A stretch of 13,401 nucleotides of DNA from CAYJGN01 sp964369635 (GCA_964369635.1 CAYJGN010000051.1:1-13401); one strand, 5' to 3'; positions 5,705 through 12,916 are shown, numbered from the stretch's first letter. Translations and numbers: made by a program. The notes: generated from the sequence alone by a model not told the origin.

Positions 5705-6508
5705 GAGCGATTTATAAATATCGCTCTTTCGCATGCCCGAAATATCTGCCGCTGTTTTAGCGGCATCTTTTATGCTCATCCCTTTACTTTTGAAATCAGC
5801 AGCAAGTTTAATTCCATCAAACTTCTGCTCACCCAGGCTATCTTCCCCCTCAACTATAACAACAAACTCACCTCGAGGCTCTTTATTATTATAGTCCAAA
5901 AGCATTTCTGATATAGGTTTTTTCACTGCCTCTTCGTAAATTTTCGTAAGCTCGCGACAGATAGAAACCATTCGGTCTCCCAAAACCTCAAAAGTTAGCT
6001 CTAAATCTTTAATTAGCTTATGTGGTGGTGAATAGAAAACAAAAGTTTTCCCTGTGCTTTTAATCTCCTCGAGTTTTTTAACAACATCTTTTTTCCCCTT
6101 TGGAAGAAAAGAGATAAATAAAAACTCCGAGCAATCTATCCCCGATAGCGCAATAGCGGTTGTCAGAGCTGAAGGACCTGGCACCGAAACAATTAAAACA
6201 CCAGCTTCCCTCGCCGCATTTATAAGAAAAAAACCAGGGTCTGAGATACAAGGCATACCAGCATCACTCACAAGAGCGGCGCTCTCTCCCTCTAAAATAC
6301 GCTTGATAATCGCTTCGCTTTTTTGTCGCTCGGTATAGTTATGCGAAGAGATAAGCGGCTTTTTTATATCGAATTTGTTTAGCAGCTTGAGTGTTACTCT
6401 CGTATCCTCTGCAACTATAAAATCAACAAGGCTAAGCGTCTCTATCGCACGAGGCGATAAATCAGACAGATTTCCTATCGGTGTTCCAACAATATAAAGC
6501 TTACTCAT
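5687..6508 (-). CDS. rsmI: 16S rRNA (cytidine(1402)-2'-O)-methyltransferase RsmI
   Basis: A 273-aa SAM-dependent enzyme of the tetrapyrrole-methylase-like fold that 2'-O-methylates C1402 in the decoding centre of 16S rRNA. Family signatures appear in order: VGTPIGNLSD (7-16), AEDTR (33-37), SDAGMPCISDPG (81-92), VPGPSAL (109-115), CRELTKIYEE (184-193) and GEFVVIVEG (213-221). The length is normal. The second of two adjacent ATGs (6508) is chosen because GGAG (6516-6519) is then 7 bases upstream; the ATG at 6511 would be only 4 bases away. The gene overlaps the end of the TrmN6-like gene by 8 bp (ATGAGTAA), indicating coupling. This neighbourhood recalls the B. subtilis yabB-yazA-yabC order, but no yazA (GIY-YIG) gene lies between here. 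It overlaps the convergent small-protein gene by 18 bp. Confidence 0.96.
   Translation of the reverse strand: MSKLYIVGTPIGNLSDLSPRAIETLSLVDFIVAEDTRVTLKLLNKFDIKKPLISSHNYTERQKSEAIIKRILEGESAALVSDAGMPCISDPGFFLINAAREAGVLIVSVPGPSALTTAIALSGIDCSEFLFISFLPKGKKDVVKKLEEIKSTGKTFVFYSPPHKLIKDLELTFEVLGDRMVSICRELTKIYEEAVKKPISEMLLDYNNKEPRGEFVVIVEGEDSLGEQKFDGIKLAADFKSKGMSIKDAAKTAADISGMRKSDIYKSLLEKDI
5703..5729 (+). terminator. Terminator-like hairpin at the operon end, inside the rsmI 3' coding region
   Basis: AAGAGCGAT (5703-5711) pairs with ATCGCTCTT (5720-5728), a 9-bp perfect stem with an 8-base AT-rich loop, starting within the stop codon of the third small gene. The T-run after it is only TTT then C, so termination may be weak or factor-assisted. 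The same bases encode the C-terminal region of RsmI on the minus strand. Confidence 0.5.
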
Positions 6509-7193
6509 CATACATCTCCAAATATATCCTCTCACATTCCGCACTCTTTATATAGAGTGTGTCGTGGACAACTAAATTTTTACCACCATTTCGCTTGGCT
6601 TTAAGTAAAAACAAAAATGGAGCCTTCCCCACCTCATCTGAAACAAACCTTATAAGTTGCGGCTCGAGGCTATTCTCTCGAAGCGAAATTAGCACGTCAC
6701 AAAGCCGCTCCGGACGATGACAGATAAAAAGCTCGCTATTTTGCTTAAGCAGTTTTTTCGCTGCCTTTGCAACGTCAGAAAAATTGCAAGCTATCTCATG
6801 ATAAGCGCGCCCTCTCTCGGGGTTTTCGCTTATAAGCCCGCGCCCGACTTCTTTATATGGCGGATTGCAGACAACTATATCAAAGCTATTTCCCATCTCG
6901 GGCGGCAGCTCTTTCAAATCGGCGCAAAGCGCCTGCACTTCACCCAATAGCGAGCTTTTCTCTATCCCCTCTAAAAACTGCTCTATCGCCCTCTCGCTTA
7001 TATCAACCCCTAAAACACTATCAAACCTGTTTGAAAGGAGTAGCGAAATAATTCCGCACCCAACCCCAAGCTCACAAACTTTACTATTTTTCCTACCATT
7101 AGTAAAATTCGCAAGCAGAAGCGCATCGGTGCCAAAAGGATGGTCTGCACTCGTTACAACCTCAATATTTTTTATTTTTTCAACTCTCTTCAT
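6501..7193 (-). CDS. trmN6: TrmN6/YfiC-like tRNA1(Val) adenine(37)-N6-methyltransferase
   Basis: A 230-aa class I SAM-dependent methyltransferase. Motif I is CELGVGCGIISLLL (40-53), the acidic ribose-binding position is Asp64 in LGVDIS, and the catalytic N6-adenine motif NPPY is at 110-113. The N-terminal VVTSADHPFGTDALLLANF (12-30) is typical of the YfiC/YabB group, in which E. coli TrmN6 modifies A37 of tRNA1(Val). Activity on that tRNA is inferred from the family and from its position directly ahead of rsmI. The start at 7193 has only a modest AGGG site close to the ATG. The gene is divergent from the metallo-beta-lactamase-fold gene across a 93-bp gap; no strong minus-strand promoter stands out there. 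Confidence 0.88.
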   Translation of the reverse strand: MKRVEKIKNIEVVTSADHPFGTDALLLANFTNGRKNSKVCELGVGCGIISLLLSNRFDSVLGVDISERAIEQFLEGIEKSSLLGEVQALCADLKELPPEMGNSFDIVVCNPPYKEVGRGLISENPERGRAYHEIACNFSDVAKAAKKLLKQNSELFICHRPERLCDVLISLRENSLEPQLIRFVSDEVGKAPFLFLLKAKRNGGKNLVVHDTLYIKSAECERIYLEMYDE

Positions 7194-7235
7194 AAACCCT
7201 ACTTTAACTAAATTTAAAAGATTTCCGACTAATGC

Positions 7236-7263
7236 TTGAAAAAGATAATTTTTCTGTTATTCT
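7236..7263 (+). promoter_or_regulatory. Probable promoter of the metallo-beta-lactamase-fold gene
   Basis: TTGAAA (7236-7241) and TATTCT (7258-7263) are 16 bp apart, and a TG one base before the -10 makes it an extended -10. TATAGT at 7264-7269 is an alternative -10, but its distance from TTGAAA is too long. The leader would be short, about 15-20 bases. Confidence 0.45.
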
Positions 7264-7286
7264 TATAGTAAAGGTTGGTGAAAACT

Positions 7287-8141
7287 ATGTCAATAAAAAT
7301 CACAATATTAAATGAAAACAGGTGCAAAAACGATAGCTTAAACTGCTCTCACGGACTATCTCTTCTAATTGAAACCAAAAATCATAAAATCCTACTCGAC
7401 ACAGGCGCCGACGACCTATTTATGAAAAATTCAGAAAAACTCGGGATTTCACTTGCAGATATCGACTACCTCCTCTTAAGCCACAGCCATTATGACCATA
7501 CCTCTGGATTTCTGCCATTTTCTCAGAAGTTCCATGGGTATACCGTTATAACTTCTGAGCATTTTTTCAGAGAGAAATTTTGGAAACATGAAGAGGGTTT
7601 CACAACCTATACAGGTATAGCATTTGATATAAAATATCTCAGGGCGCGCAATATTCCGCTCATAATGCCACACTGCTCCCCCTTTGGGATAGATGAGCAT
7701 CTGCCGAGTGAAGAGCGTAAGCTTCAAAATATACATATTCTATCGAGATTTTTGCGCCCATACCCTATCGAAACCCATGACCCCACCTCAAAAGTTTACC
7801 TAAACGGCCGTTATCAAGAGGATGATTTTGGTGATGAAATAGCTCTTGTAATTGAAACTGATAAAGGGCTTGTCGTTATAAGCGGCTGTTGCCATAATGG
7901 GGTTATGAATATTATCGAAACGACAAAAGCTCATTTCAAAAAACCTGTCCACACATTTATTGGTGGCACCCATCTTGTTATTGCCGATGAAGAGCGGGTT
8001 ATGAACACCATTGCCTACCTCGATGAAAACACAACCCAATGCTACCCAAACCACTGCACAGGCGATATCGCCCTTGAAATATTTCGAAAAAACTGCAAAA
8101 CCTTTAAAGAAGCAGATTGCGGTACTGTTATAAATATTTAG
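7287..8141 (+). CDS. Metallo-beta-lactamase-fold protein (COG1237-like)
   Basis: A 284-aa MBL-fold metal hydrolase. Metal-binding residues are His66, His68, Asp70 and His71 in LSHSHYDHTSG, preceded by LLDTGADD (36-43). They are followed by His203 in SGCCHNGVMNIIE, His229 in GGTHL, and a late His256 in PNHCTG. The SGCCH...GGTHL...NHCTG arrangement is that of COG1237. Members of this group are often labelled 7,8-dihydropterin-6-methyl-4-(beta-D-ribofuranosyl)-aminobenzene-5'-phosphate synthase after an archaeal homologue; the true reaction in clostridia is uncertain. The ATG at 7287 is chosen over an in-frame TTG at 7275; GGTG at 7277-7280 is a weak ribosome site. It is a single plus-strand gene ending at a strong bidirectional terminator. 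Confidence 0.9.
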   Translation: MSIKITILNENRCKNDSLNCSHGLSLLIETKNHKILLDTGADDLFMKNSEKLGISLADIDYLLLSHSHYDHTSGFLPFSQKFHGYTVITSEHFFREKFWKHEEGFTTYTGIAFDIKYLRARNIPLIMPHCSPFGIDEHLPSEERKLQNIHILSRFLRPYPIETHDPTSKVYLNGRYQEDDFGDEIALVIETDKGLVVISGCCHNGVMNIIETTKAHFKKPVHTFIGGTHLVIADEERVMNTIAYLDENTTQCYPNHCTGDIALEIFRKNCKTFKEADCGTVINI

Positions 8142-8161
8142 CCTTATCATTTTAATAAGAT

Positions 8162-8202
8162 AAAAAACACAGAGCGCACCTATATGCACTCTGTGTTTTT
8201 TT
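8162..8202. terminator. Bidirectional intrinsic terminator between convergent genes
   Basis: AAAAAACACAGAG (8162-8174) pairs with CTCTGTGTTTTTT (8189-8201). The stem is flanked by its own A- and T-tracts, so it ends in a U-run on either strand. The inner bases GCA/TGC (8176-8178/8185-8187) can extend the stem past a single mismatch. It lies after the metallo-beta-lactamase-fold gene (stop 8141) and touches the stop of the nucleoside kinase gene (8201), so it can serve both. Confidence 0.93.
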
Positions 8203-9118
8203 ATTCTTTTGGTAAAAACTCCAAAAGCAATGAATTACTTGGCACCAAATCCGAGTCAATCCCTTTAATATTTTTATATTTTAAAAGCATCTTACGAGCA
8301 TCTTCATTCTCATCCATATCCTTAATTATCCGCTCAAGATATGGCTTTAAAATCATCGGTTCATATAGATGAAGAGAATTAATTCTATAATCAGCTCTCC
8401 CCTTAAATGGACGGATAAACATAAGCTCACCATCTATAACCTCTTGCCAAATAGAAAAAGTTTTCTCAAAGTTCATACCTCTATGGTAATAGTCGCGAAC
8501 AAGCCTCCTTGCAAGACGAAGATGGTCGCAGTTGAAAAGTTCGTTGCCATCTTTATCTTTATAGCTGCTCTGAACATTGACATAAATCTTAATATTCTTA
8601 CCACTCATAATATCAACCGTCACAGCAGGATTTAGCCCATGAAGACCCTCAATAATAAAAATGGCATCTTTATCAAAAAGCATCTTTTCACTCGAGAACT
8701 CTCGAAGTCCTTCTTTAAAGTTATATTTCGGAACAAAAATTTCTCGTCCCTCTAAAATATCAGATAGCGTCTCAATAAAAAACGGGATATCAATGCTGTC
8801 AACTGCCTCTAAATCCTTTTTTCCATTTGGAAGTGTTTTAATATCATCAATGTTCTTATAAAAATCATCGAGTGAAAAGGTAACTACCGACCGACCGCTT
8901 TCTATAAGCTTGTCGCGAAGCAGATTTGCCGTCGTGCTCTTCCCCGAAGATGACGGCCCCGCTATCAGGACAAACTTCTTTCGATAGTTAATAATCGCAT
9001 CGGCAATAAAATGAATTTCGCGCAAAAACAACTGCTCGCTCTTATCTATTAAACTTTTGACATCTTTGTTTTGAATATCCGATAATCTCACAGATAATTT
9101 TTCTCCAAGTTGTATCAT
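8201..9118 (-). CDS. Uridine-kinase-like nucleoside kinase (PRK/URK P-loop family)
   Basis: A 305-aa P-loop kinase of the phosphoribulokinase/uridine kinase family. The Walker A motif GPSSSGKST is at residues 54-62. FSLDDFYKN (81-89) matches the uridine-kinase substrate region, FIIEGLHGL (154-162) is the Walker B-type strand, and RLARRLVRDYYHRG (201-214) is the Arg-rich lid region. Many clostridial relatives of this branch are about 550 aa, with an extra N-terminal TGS/threonyl-tRNA-synthetase-like part. Here only about 50 residues precede the P-loop, so this is the short form. The exact nucleoside is unknown. The ATG at 9118 has GGAGG (9126-9130) at 7-base spacing. It is a single transcription unit with its own promoter and terminator. 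Confidence 0.88.
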   Translation of the reverse strand: MIQLGEKLSVRLSDIQNKDVKSLIDKSEQLFLREIHFIADAIINYRKKFVLIAGPSSSGKSTTANLLRDKLIESGRSVVTFSLDDFYKNIDDIKTLPNGKKDLEAVDSIDIPFFIETLSDILEGREIFVPKYNFKEGLREFSSEKMLFDKDAIFIIEGLHGLNPAVTVDIMSGKNIKIYVNVQSSYKDKDGNELFNCDHLRLARRLVRDYYHRGMNFEKTFSIWQEVIDGELMFIRPFKGRADYRINSLHLYEPMILKPYLERIIKDMDENEDARKMLLKYKNIKGIDSDLVPSNSLLLEFLPKE

Positions 9119-9152
9119 AACTACACCTCCGAAACTTTGATATTAATTTTAT

Positions 9153-9181
9153 ACTATATCATATTAACAAAAAATTGTAAA
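9153..9181 (-). promoter_or_regulatory. Sigma-A-like promoter of the nucleoside kinase gene
   Basis: On the minus strand TTTACA (9176-9181) and TATAGT (9153-9158) are exactly 17 bp apart, each one base from consensus. Transcription would begin near 9146, leaving a leader of about 28 bases containing the GGAGG site. Confidence 0.75.
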
Positions 9182-9245
9182 TGATAAGCGACAAAACTAT
9201 TAATATTTCGCTAAAGATTTATTTTTTATCTAAGCTATAACGCAT

Positions 9246-9277
9246 AAAAAAAGCTATGCAAAAATATCGCACAGCTT
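9246..9277 (-). terminator. Intrinsic terminator of the GGDEF-EAL gene
   Basis: On the minus strand AAGCTGTGC (9269-9277) pairs with GCATAGCTT (9251-9259), 9 bp including one G-U, followed by a run of Ts (9246-9250). It begins 9 bases after the stop codon at 9286. It also separates the gene from the downstream kinase promoter. Confidence 0.88.
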
Positions 9278-9285
9278 ATAAAATA

Positions 9286-11436
9286 TTAAACTTTAAAGTA
9301 TCGTTTCTCAAAATCAGCTACCGTCATTGGTTTTGCAAAGAAATATCCTTGCCCGTACCTGCAGTTTATATCTTTCAGTCGAATAGCCTGCTCCTCGCTT
9401 TCTATCCCCTCTGCCAGCATATTATTAATACCGAGCTCCGAACACATTTTAACTGCATACTCAACAATCGTAGAAGCTTTTGGATCGGTACATATTCCAT
9501 CTATAAGACTCTTATCAAATTTTATCTGGGTAAACTCATTAGATGTTATCATCAGCAGATTTGAGTATTCTGAACCAAAATCATCAAGAGAAACCAAAAA
9601 ACCTTTTTCCATAGCTTTTTTAATGACCGACTGCAACTGACTATTATCTATCCTATTTGAAGTCTCAGTAACTTCAATTTCAATATTCTTATGCGAAACG
9701 CCATATTTTTTGCAGATATTCGCTATCTCATCAATAATATCACGCTCCATAAGAGTTACTCGCGACAGATTAATCGCAATCTTCATTGAAATACCAATAT
9801 TCTCCCACCTCGCTTGGGTTTTCACAACCTCTTCAACAACAAACAAATCAAGATGGCGAATTATCTTCTCATTTTCATATGCTGGCAAAAAACTCTGTGG
9901 TGATAATATATTAAAAGCATTATCAAACTTTCGAACAAGCGCCTCTGCCGATGCAACTTCACCTGTTTTAAGATCGATTTGCGGTTGGAGAAATATCGTA
10001 AATTTCCCCTCATTAATCTCATTTAAAAGGTCGTTTGTAATACTCTGCGAATAGTTTAAAATTTTAGCTTCTTCACTGCTAAATTCCTTGTAATAGCTCT
10101 GTTTCTCAACTAAAAGCAGCTCATTAACATATGCAATCTTCGCAGTTAAATCATAGCTACCCTCAGCGCAAGTATATCCGAAACTAAGATTTTTGTATTT
10201 ATTATTTCTCACCTTTGAGAGAAGCTCTGCCACAGATTTATCAAATTCTTCGCAATCTACATTCGGCGACAGGACAACAAATTCATCATCGCCTATCCTA
10301 TAAACCTCGTCTTTAAAAATACCATAAAGCATATTAGCACTATATTTAATAACAGCGTCCCCGCTCTGCTCGCCATAGTGCTTATTAATAATACCAAGTC
10401 CATTCACATCAGCAACCAGAATACCGATTGAATAAGGTTTATCCTCTTCTAAACTCTTCAAAACAGTTTTATATTTATCCCTATTATGAATACCTGTCAG
10501 CTTGTCGACAAAATTCATATGCTTTATTTTGTCTACGAGATTATGCTTTTTTATATCATCAACAACAAAAGGTCCAGTCGACTGAATTATCTCAAGCTTG
10601 TTTGTATTTATCTTTGGATTTTCAAGAACAATAAGTCCAACAGGTCTCTCTTCTGAAATTAAAATCATATAGATTATGCTATCAAGCCCCGAAAGAAAAG
10701 CGGCCGCCAAATCATCTTCTATAATATAGTTTTCCCTCTCAACATAGCTCGCAACATTTTCCCGAATATACGGCAGCGTTCCACGTATTCCATCAAGATT
10801 CCCGCTTGGCAACTGCTCTTCTTTAAACAGTTTATCGCCATCACGCCTAAAATTCGCAACATTTTGAATTAAATGCTCATTGTGGTCAAACTCAAATATC
10901 AGTATTTTTTCTGCGTCATAGTAATTTAGCACGGTGCTATAAAACTGCAAAACATCATCAGCCCCACTGCCAATAACTGCCATATCAACATTCTCACCAA
11001 GAGCACTTCTTAAAAGCTCGCTCTCAATATTTCGCACCTTAGCTAAGTCAACAACTTCGCCAATAAGTCCCCTCTCTCCGCTTTGAAGCTTAAAACCATT
11101 GCTCCAATAAAGGGCAGGCACCATCTCGCCATCCCACCGAAGAAACTTATCTTCATAACTTATAGCACTCTGATTTTCAAGCGCTCCAGTGTCTTCAATA
11201 TGATACCTAAACTTATTTTTTTCATCAAGATAGGTCGACTGTTCAACGGTAGTGCCTATTAAATCAAAACGATTAACACCAAAAAACCGCTCATAACTTT
11301 TATTGAAAAATATAAACTTCGCATCTTCATCTTTAATAAAAATCGGATTTGGCGCAGAGTTTAAAGCCTCCTTATATAAAAGAAGCTCTTTTTCAAGTTT
11401 TTCGATTCTCTCGTTATTTTTATAAGACAAATCCAT
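9286..11436 (-). CDS. PAS-(GAF-like)-degenerate GGDEF-EAL protein, probable c-di-GMP phosphodiesterase
   Basis: A 716-aa soluble multidomain signalling protein. A short coiled coil (about 5-25) is followed by a PAS domain (about 25-132, starting APNPIFIKDEDAKFIFFNKSYERFFGV), a GAF-like middle region (about 150-290), GGDEF (about 305-445) and EAL (about 465-712). The GGDEF signature is GDDEF (382-386), so the second Gly is Asp. In the metal/GTP segment ADVNGLGIINKHYG, the usual Lys and Asp are Gly348 and Lys352. Diguanylate cyclase activity is therefore doubtful. The EAL half keeps its active-site residues: Glu498 (EAL), Asn556 (INLS), Glu588/Glu591 (EVTET), Asp618-Asp619 (DDFG), Lys639, Glu676/Glu679 (AEGIES) and Gln696 (GQGY). 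The ATG at 11436 is preferred over an in-frame TTG at 11454 because AAAGGTG lies 8 bases ahead of it. No transmembrane segment is visible, so the input is probably cytosolic. Monocistronic. Confidence 0.93.
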   Translation of the reverse strand: MDLSYKNNERIEKLEKELLLYKEALNSAPNPIFIKDEDAKFIFFNKSYERFFGVNRFDLIGTTVEQSTYLDEKNKFRYHIEDTGALENQSAISYEDKFLRWDGEMVPALYWSNGFKLQSGERGLIGEVVDLAKVRNIESELLRSALGENVDMAVIGSGADDVLQFYSTVLNYYDAEKILIFEFDHNEHLIQNVANFRRDGDKLFKEEQLPSGNLDGIRGTLPYIRENVASYVERENYIIEDDLAAAFLSGLDSIIYMILISEERPVGLIVLENPKINTNKLEIIQSTGPFVVDDIKKHNLVDKIKHMNFVDKLTGIHNRDKYKTVLKSLEEDKPYSIGILVADVNGLGIINKHYGEQSGDAVIKYSANMLYGIFKDEVYRIGDDEFVVLSPNVDCEEFDKSVAELLSKVRNNKYKNLSFGYTCAEGSYDLTAKIAYVNELLLVEKQSYYKEFSSEEAKILNYSQSITNDLLNEINEGKFTIFLQPQIDLKTGEVASAEALVRKFDNAFNILSPQSFLPAYENEKIIRHLDLFVVEEVVKTQARWENIGISMKIAINLSRVTLMERDIIDEIANICKKYGVSHKNIEIEVTETSNRIDNSQLQSVIKKAMEKGFLVSLDDFGSEYSNLLMITSNEFTQIKFDKSLIDGICTDPKASTIVEYAVKMCSELGINNMLAEGIESEEQAIRLKDINCRYGQGYFFAKPMTVADFEKRYFKV

Positions 11437-11501
11437 TATAACAGCACCTTTCAAGAAAAATGATATAAAACTGTTAAGCTATTAAAATCTTATCATAAAA
11501 C

Positions 11502-11529
11502 GTTATACTAAACAAGTAAAATATATCAA
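11502..11529 (-). promoter_or_regulatory. Probable promoter of the GGDEF-EAL gene
   Basis: On the minus strand TTGATA (11524-11529) and TATAAC (11502-11507) lie 16 bp apart, each one base from consensus. The leader would be about 60 bases. The surrounding 11455-11573 is very AT-rich and holds no gene. Confidence 0.55.
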
Positions 11530-11573
11530 TTACTATACATATTATTTTGTGCGCAAAAAACAACAATATCCGC

Positions 11574-11605
11574 AAAAAAATAAGTCCATATATAAATACG
11601 GACTT
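11574..11605 (-). terminator. Intrinsic terminator downstream of the 156-aa gene
   Basis: On the minus strand AAGTCCGTAT (11596-11605) pairs with ATATGGACTT (11582-11591), 10 bp with one G-U and a 4-base loop, followed by A then seven Ts (11574-11580). It is about 130 bases beyond the stop of the nearest minus-strand gene (11737), an unusually long 3' untranslated region unless a separate transcript ends here. Confidence 0.85.
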
Positions 11606-11660
11606 AAATAATAATTTATTCTATTTAGCTGCAGTAAATTTCTGATGTGCAATAACTTTA
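11574..11660 (-). ncRNA. Candidate small RNA ending at the 11574 terminator (speculative)
   Basis: The 130 bases between the 156-aa gene and its terminator contain a minus-strand TGCTATACA (11667-11675), an extended -10-like box. A TTGCTA sits 18 bp upstream of the hexamer. Transcription from it would give an RNA of about 87 bases ending in the strong terminator. There is no ribosome site or open frame inside. The alternative is simply a long 3' untranslated region. No known RNA family is recognised. Confidence 0.2.
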
Positions 11661-11736
11661 TCTTATTGTATAGCAGTTACTACCAACAAGTAGCAAGAAA
11701 AAATATAACTCACTGCATAAAACCTAATTTTATAGA

Positions 11737-12207
11737 TTATGCTTTTTTATTTAGCATATCAAAATCTTTTGGAAACTCTTCAGCTCCAACAAAATTCGCC
11801 TCGGTATATATATGCGGATGATCAATAACAATTGTATGCTCATATCTTCGTGAAGACTTTGTTATTCCCTCTTTGCTAATTGATACTGAATCTAAGCGAA
11901 TCTCCTTTGGTGCTGAGACCTGCGCTGTTGGTGCAGCAGCTTGAACAGCTGCTCCTTCGAGTGATATATTATTCGTAATCCCAAGTGATGCGAAAGCGCT
12001 CTTTTCATCCATGAGCTCTCCGCCAGACTCTTTATAGGCTTCCGAGCTCTCCTCAACCTGTCCTGTACCAAACTGTGATGCGCGGAGCGCAGCCTCCAAA
12101 TCAAAACTGCCTCCACTATATTCCTTGTTCGCAATCGTAGTGGTCTTTTTTCCACTCTGTTCATTCATCCCGATAGCCGGAACTTTATCTCTTCTGAAAT
12201 CGTTCAT
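11737..12207 (-). CDS. Unrecognised 156-aa protein
   Basis: I do not recognise this protein. It has a very good ribosome site (AAGGAG, 12213-12218, 5 bases before the ATG at 12207). Residues 1-60 are polar and probably disordered (MNDFRRDKVPAIGMNEQSGKK, then Ser/Gly/Glu-rich). Residues 61-100 are Ala-rich (GAAVQAAAPTAQVSAP at 85-100). Residues 101-156 look more ordered, with alternating hydrophobic residues (KEIRLDSVSI, then YEHTIVIDHPHIYTEANFVGAEEFPKDFDMLNKK). There is no signal peptide, membrane helix or catalytic motif. It stands alone between the GGDEF-EAL gene and an acetyltransferase on the same strand, with its own -10-like box and a terminator far downstream. An organism-restricted regulatory or structural protein is possible but unproven. 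Confidence 0.75.
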   Translation of the reverse strand: MNDFRRDKVPAIGMNEQSGKKTTTIANKEYSGGSFDLEAALRASQFGTGQVEESSEAYKESGGELMDEKSAFASLGITNNISLEGAAVQAAAPTAQVSAPKEIRLDSVSISKEGITKSSRRYEHTIVIDHPHIYTEANFVGAEEFPKDFDMLNKKA

Positions 12208-12244
12208 AATTTCTCCTTAAAACAGCTCTTCAAATCATCTATAT

Positions 12245-12250
12245 ATTATA
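12245..12250 (-). promoter_or_regulatory. -10-like box of the 156-aa gene
   Basis: The minus strand carries TATAAT about 38 bases upstream of the ATG at 12207. No good -35 is found at 16-18 bp (TATTTT at 17), so either the promoter is weak or another sigma factor is used. The 106-bp gap after the acetyltransferase has no convincing terminator hairpin. Confidence 0.4.
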
Positions 12251-12313
12251 TCGACCAAAATTAAGGAAAAATAATAGTAAAATCAAAAATAAAAAAGAAA
12301 AGCTTAAAAATAT

Positions 12314-12889
12314 CTAAATCTTATCTGCATCAGCTGTATATTCAGATATCAAGATGCTATAAACCGCAGTATCAACTATCCCCCTATTATTCCTATCCGC
12401 CCGACGAAGAACTCCATCGAGTTTCATCCCGTTTTTCTGCATAACTCTGCCTGAGGCAGCGTTTTGCGTATCATGTCTTGCGAAAACCCGTTTGAACTCA
12501 CATTCACCAAAAAGGTATCCTATAACTGCCGACAAAGCCTCAGTCATAATTCCACCACCCCAAAAGTTTTTCCCAATGCAATAACCAATCTCTGCAGAAT
12601 CGGTTTTTGCATCTTGCGAGACAACATCAATAGTCCCCACAACATTCTCAATATCGTCTTTTAAAGTAATCGCCCAACGGTAGCAGTCTTTTTTATTATA
12701 TTCCGAGAGCCACATTTCAAGCAAACGATCTGTGCTTTCAATAGTGCTATGCGCAGGCCATGTCAAATACTTTGTAACCTCACTATCAGAGCAGTAGTTT
12801 TGAAACATAGAAGGAGCATCACCCGATTGCAACGCTCGAAGCATTAGCCTGTCTGTTTTAATAGTTTGCGTACCCTTATGGTTCATCAT
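12314..12889 (-). CDS. GNAT N-acetyltransferase, RimJ/RimL type (Acetyltransf_3)
   Basis: A 191-aa RimJ/RimL-like acetyltransferase. It opens TDRLMLRAL (12-20), has AEIGYCIGKNFW (99-110) leading into the acetyl-CoA loop WGGGIMTEAL (110-119), and the N-x-x-S...MQKNGM pattern (143-155) that closes the active site. This copy keeps the canonical T-E-A of the loop, so catalysis looks sound; the substrate is unknown. The first of two adjacent ATGs (12889) is chosen, with GAGG (12897-12900) 7 bases upstream; 12886 is the alternative. It is a diverged paralogue of the acetyltransferase at 262-780: both begin GT-TI-TDRL-LR, continue DAPS-F-NY-SD--VT, and share EIGYC-G--FWG-G. It has a strong promoter of its own. 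Confidence 0.93.
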   Translation of the reverse strand: MMNHKGTQTIKTDRLMLRALQSGDAPSMFQNYCSDSEVTKYLTWPAHSTIESTDRLLEMWLSEYNKKDCYRWAITLKDDIENVVGTIDVVSQDAKTDSAEIGYCIGKNFWGGGIMTEALSAVIGYLFGECEFKRVFARHDTQNAASGRVMQKNGMKLDGVLRRADRNNRGIVDTAVYSILISEYTADADKI

Positions 12890-12916
12890 TGTACCCCCTC
12901 AAAGTTATTGTGAAAG

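Noticed and set aside
11455..11736. Riboswitch ahead of the GGDEF-EAL gene (for example a c-di-GMP sensor)
   Set aside because: The predicted leader is only about 60 bases and AT-rich, without the conserved cores of GEMM-I or c-di-GMP-II; the only strong hairpin is the terminator at 11574-11605, upstream of the promoter.
11645..11821. Plus-strand open frame of about 58 codons below the 156-aa gene
   Set aside because: It has no ribosome site, runs into the antisense of the 156-aa gene, and has no recognisable features.
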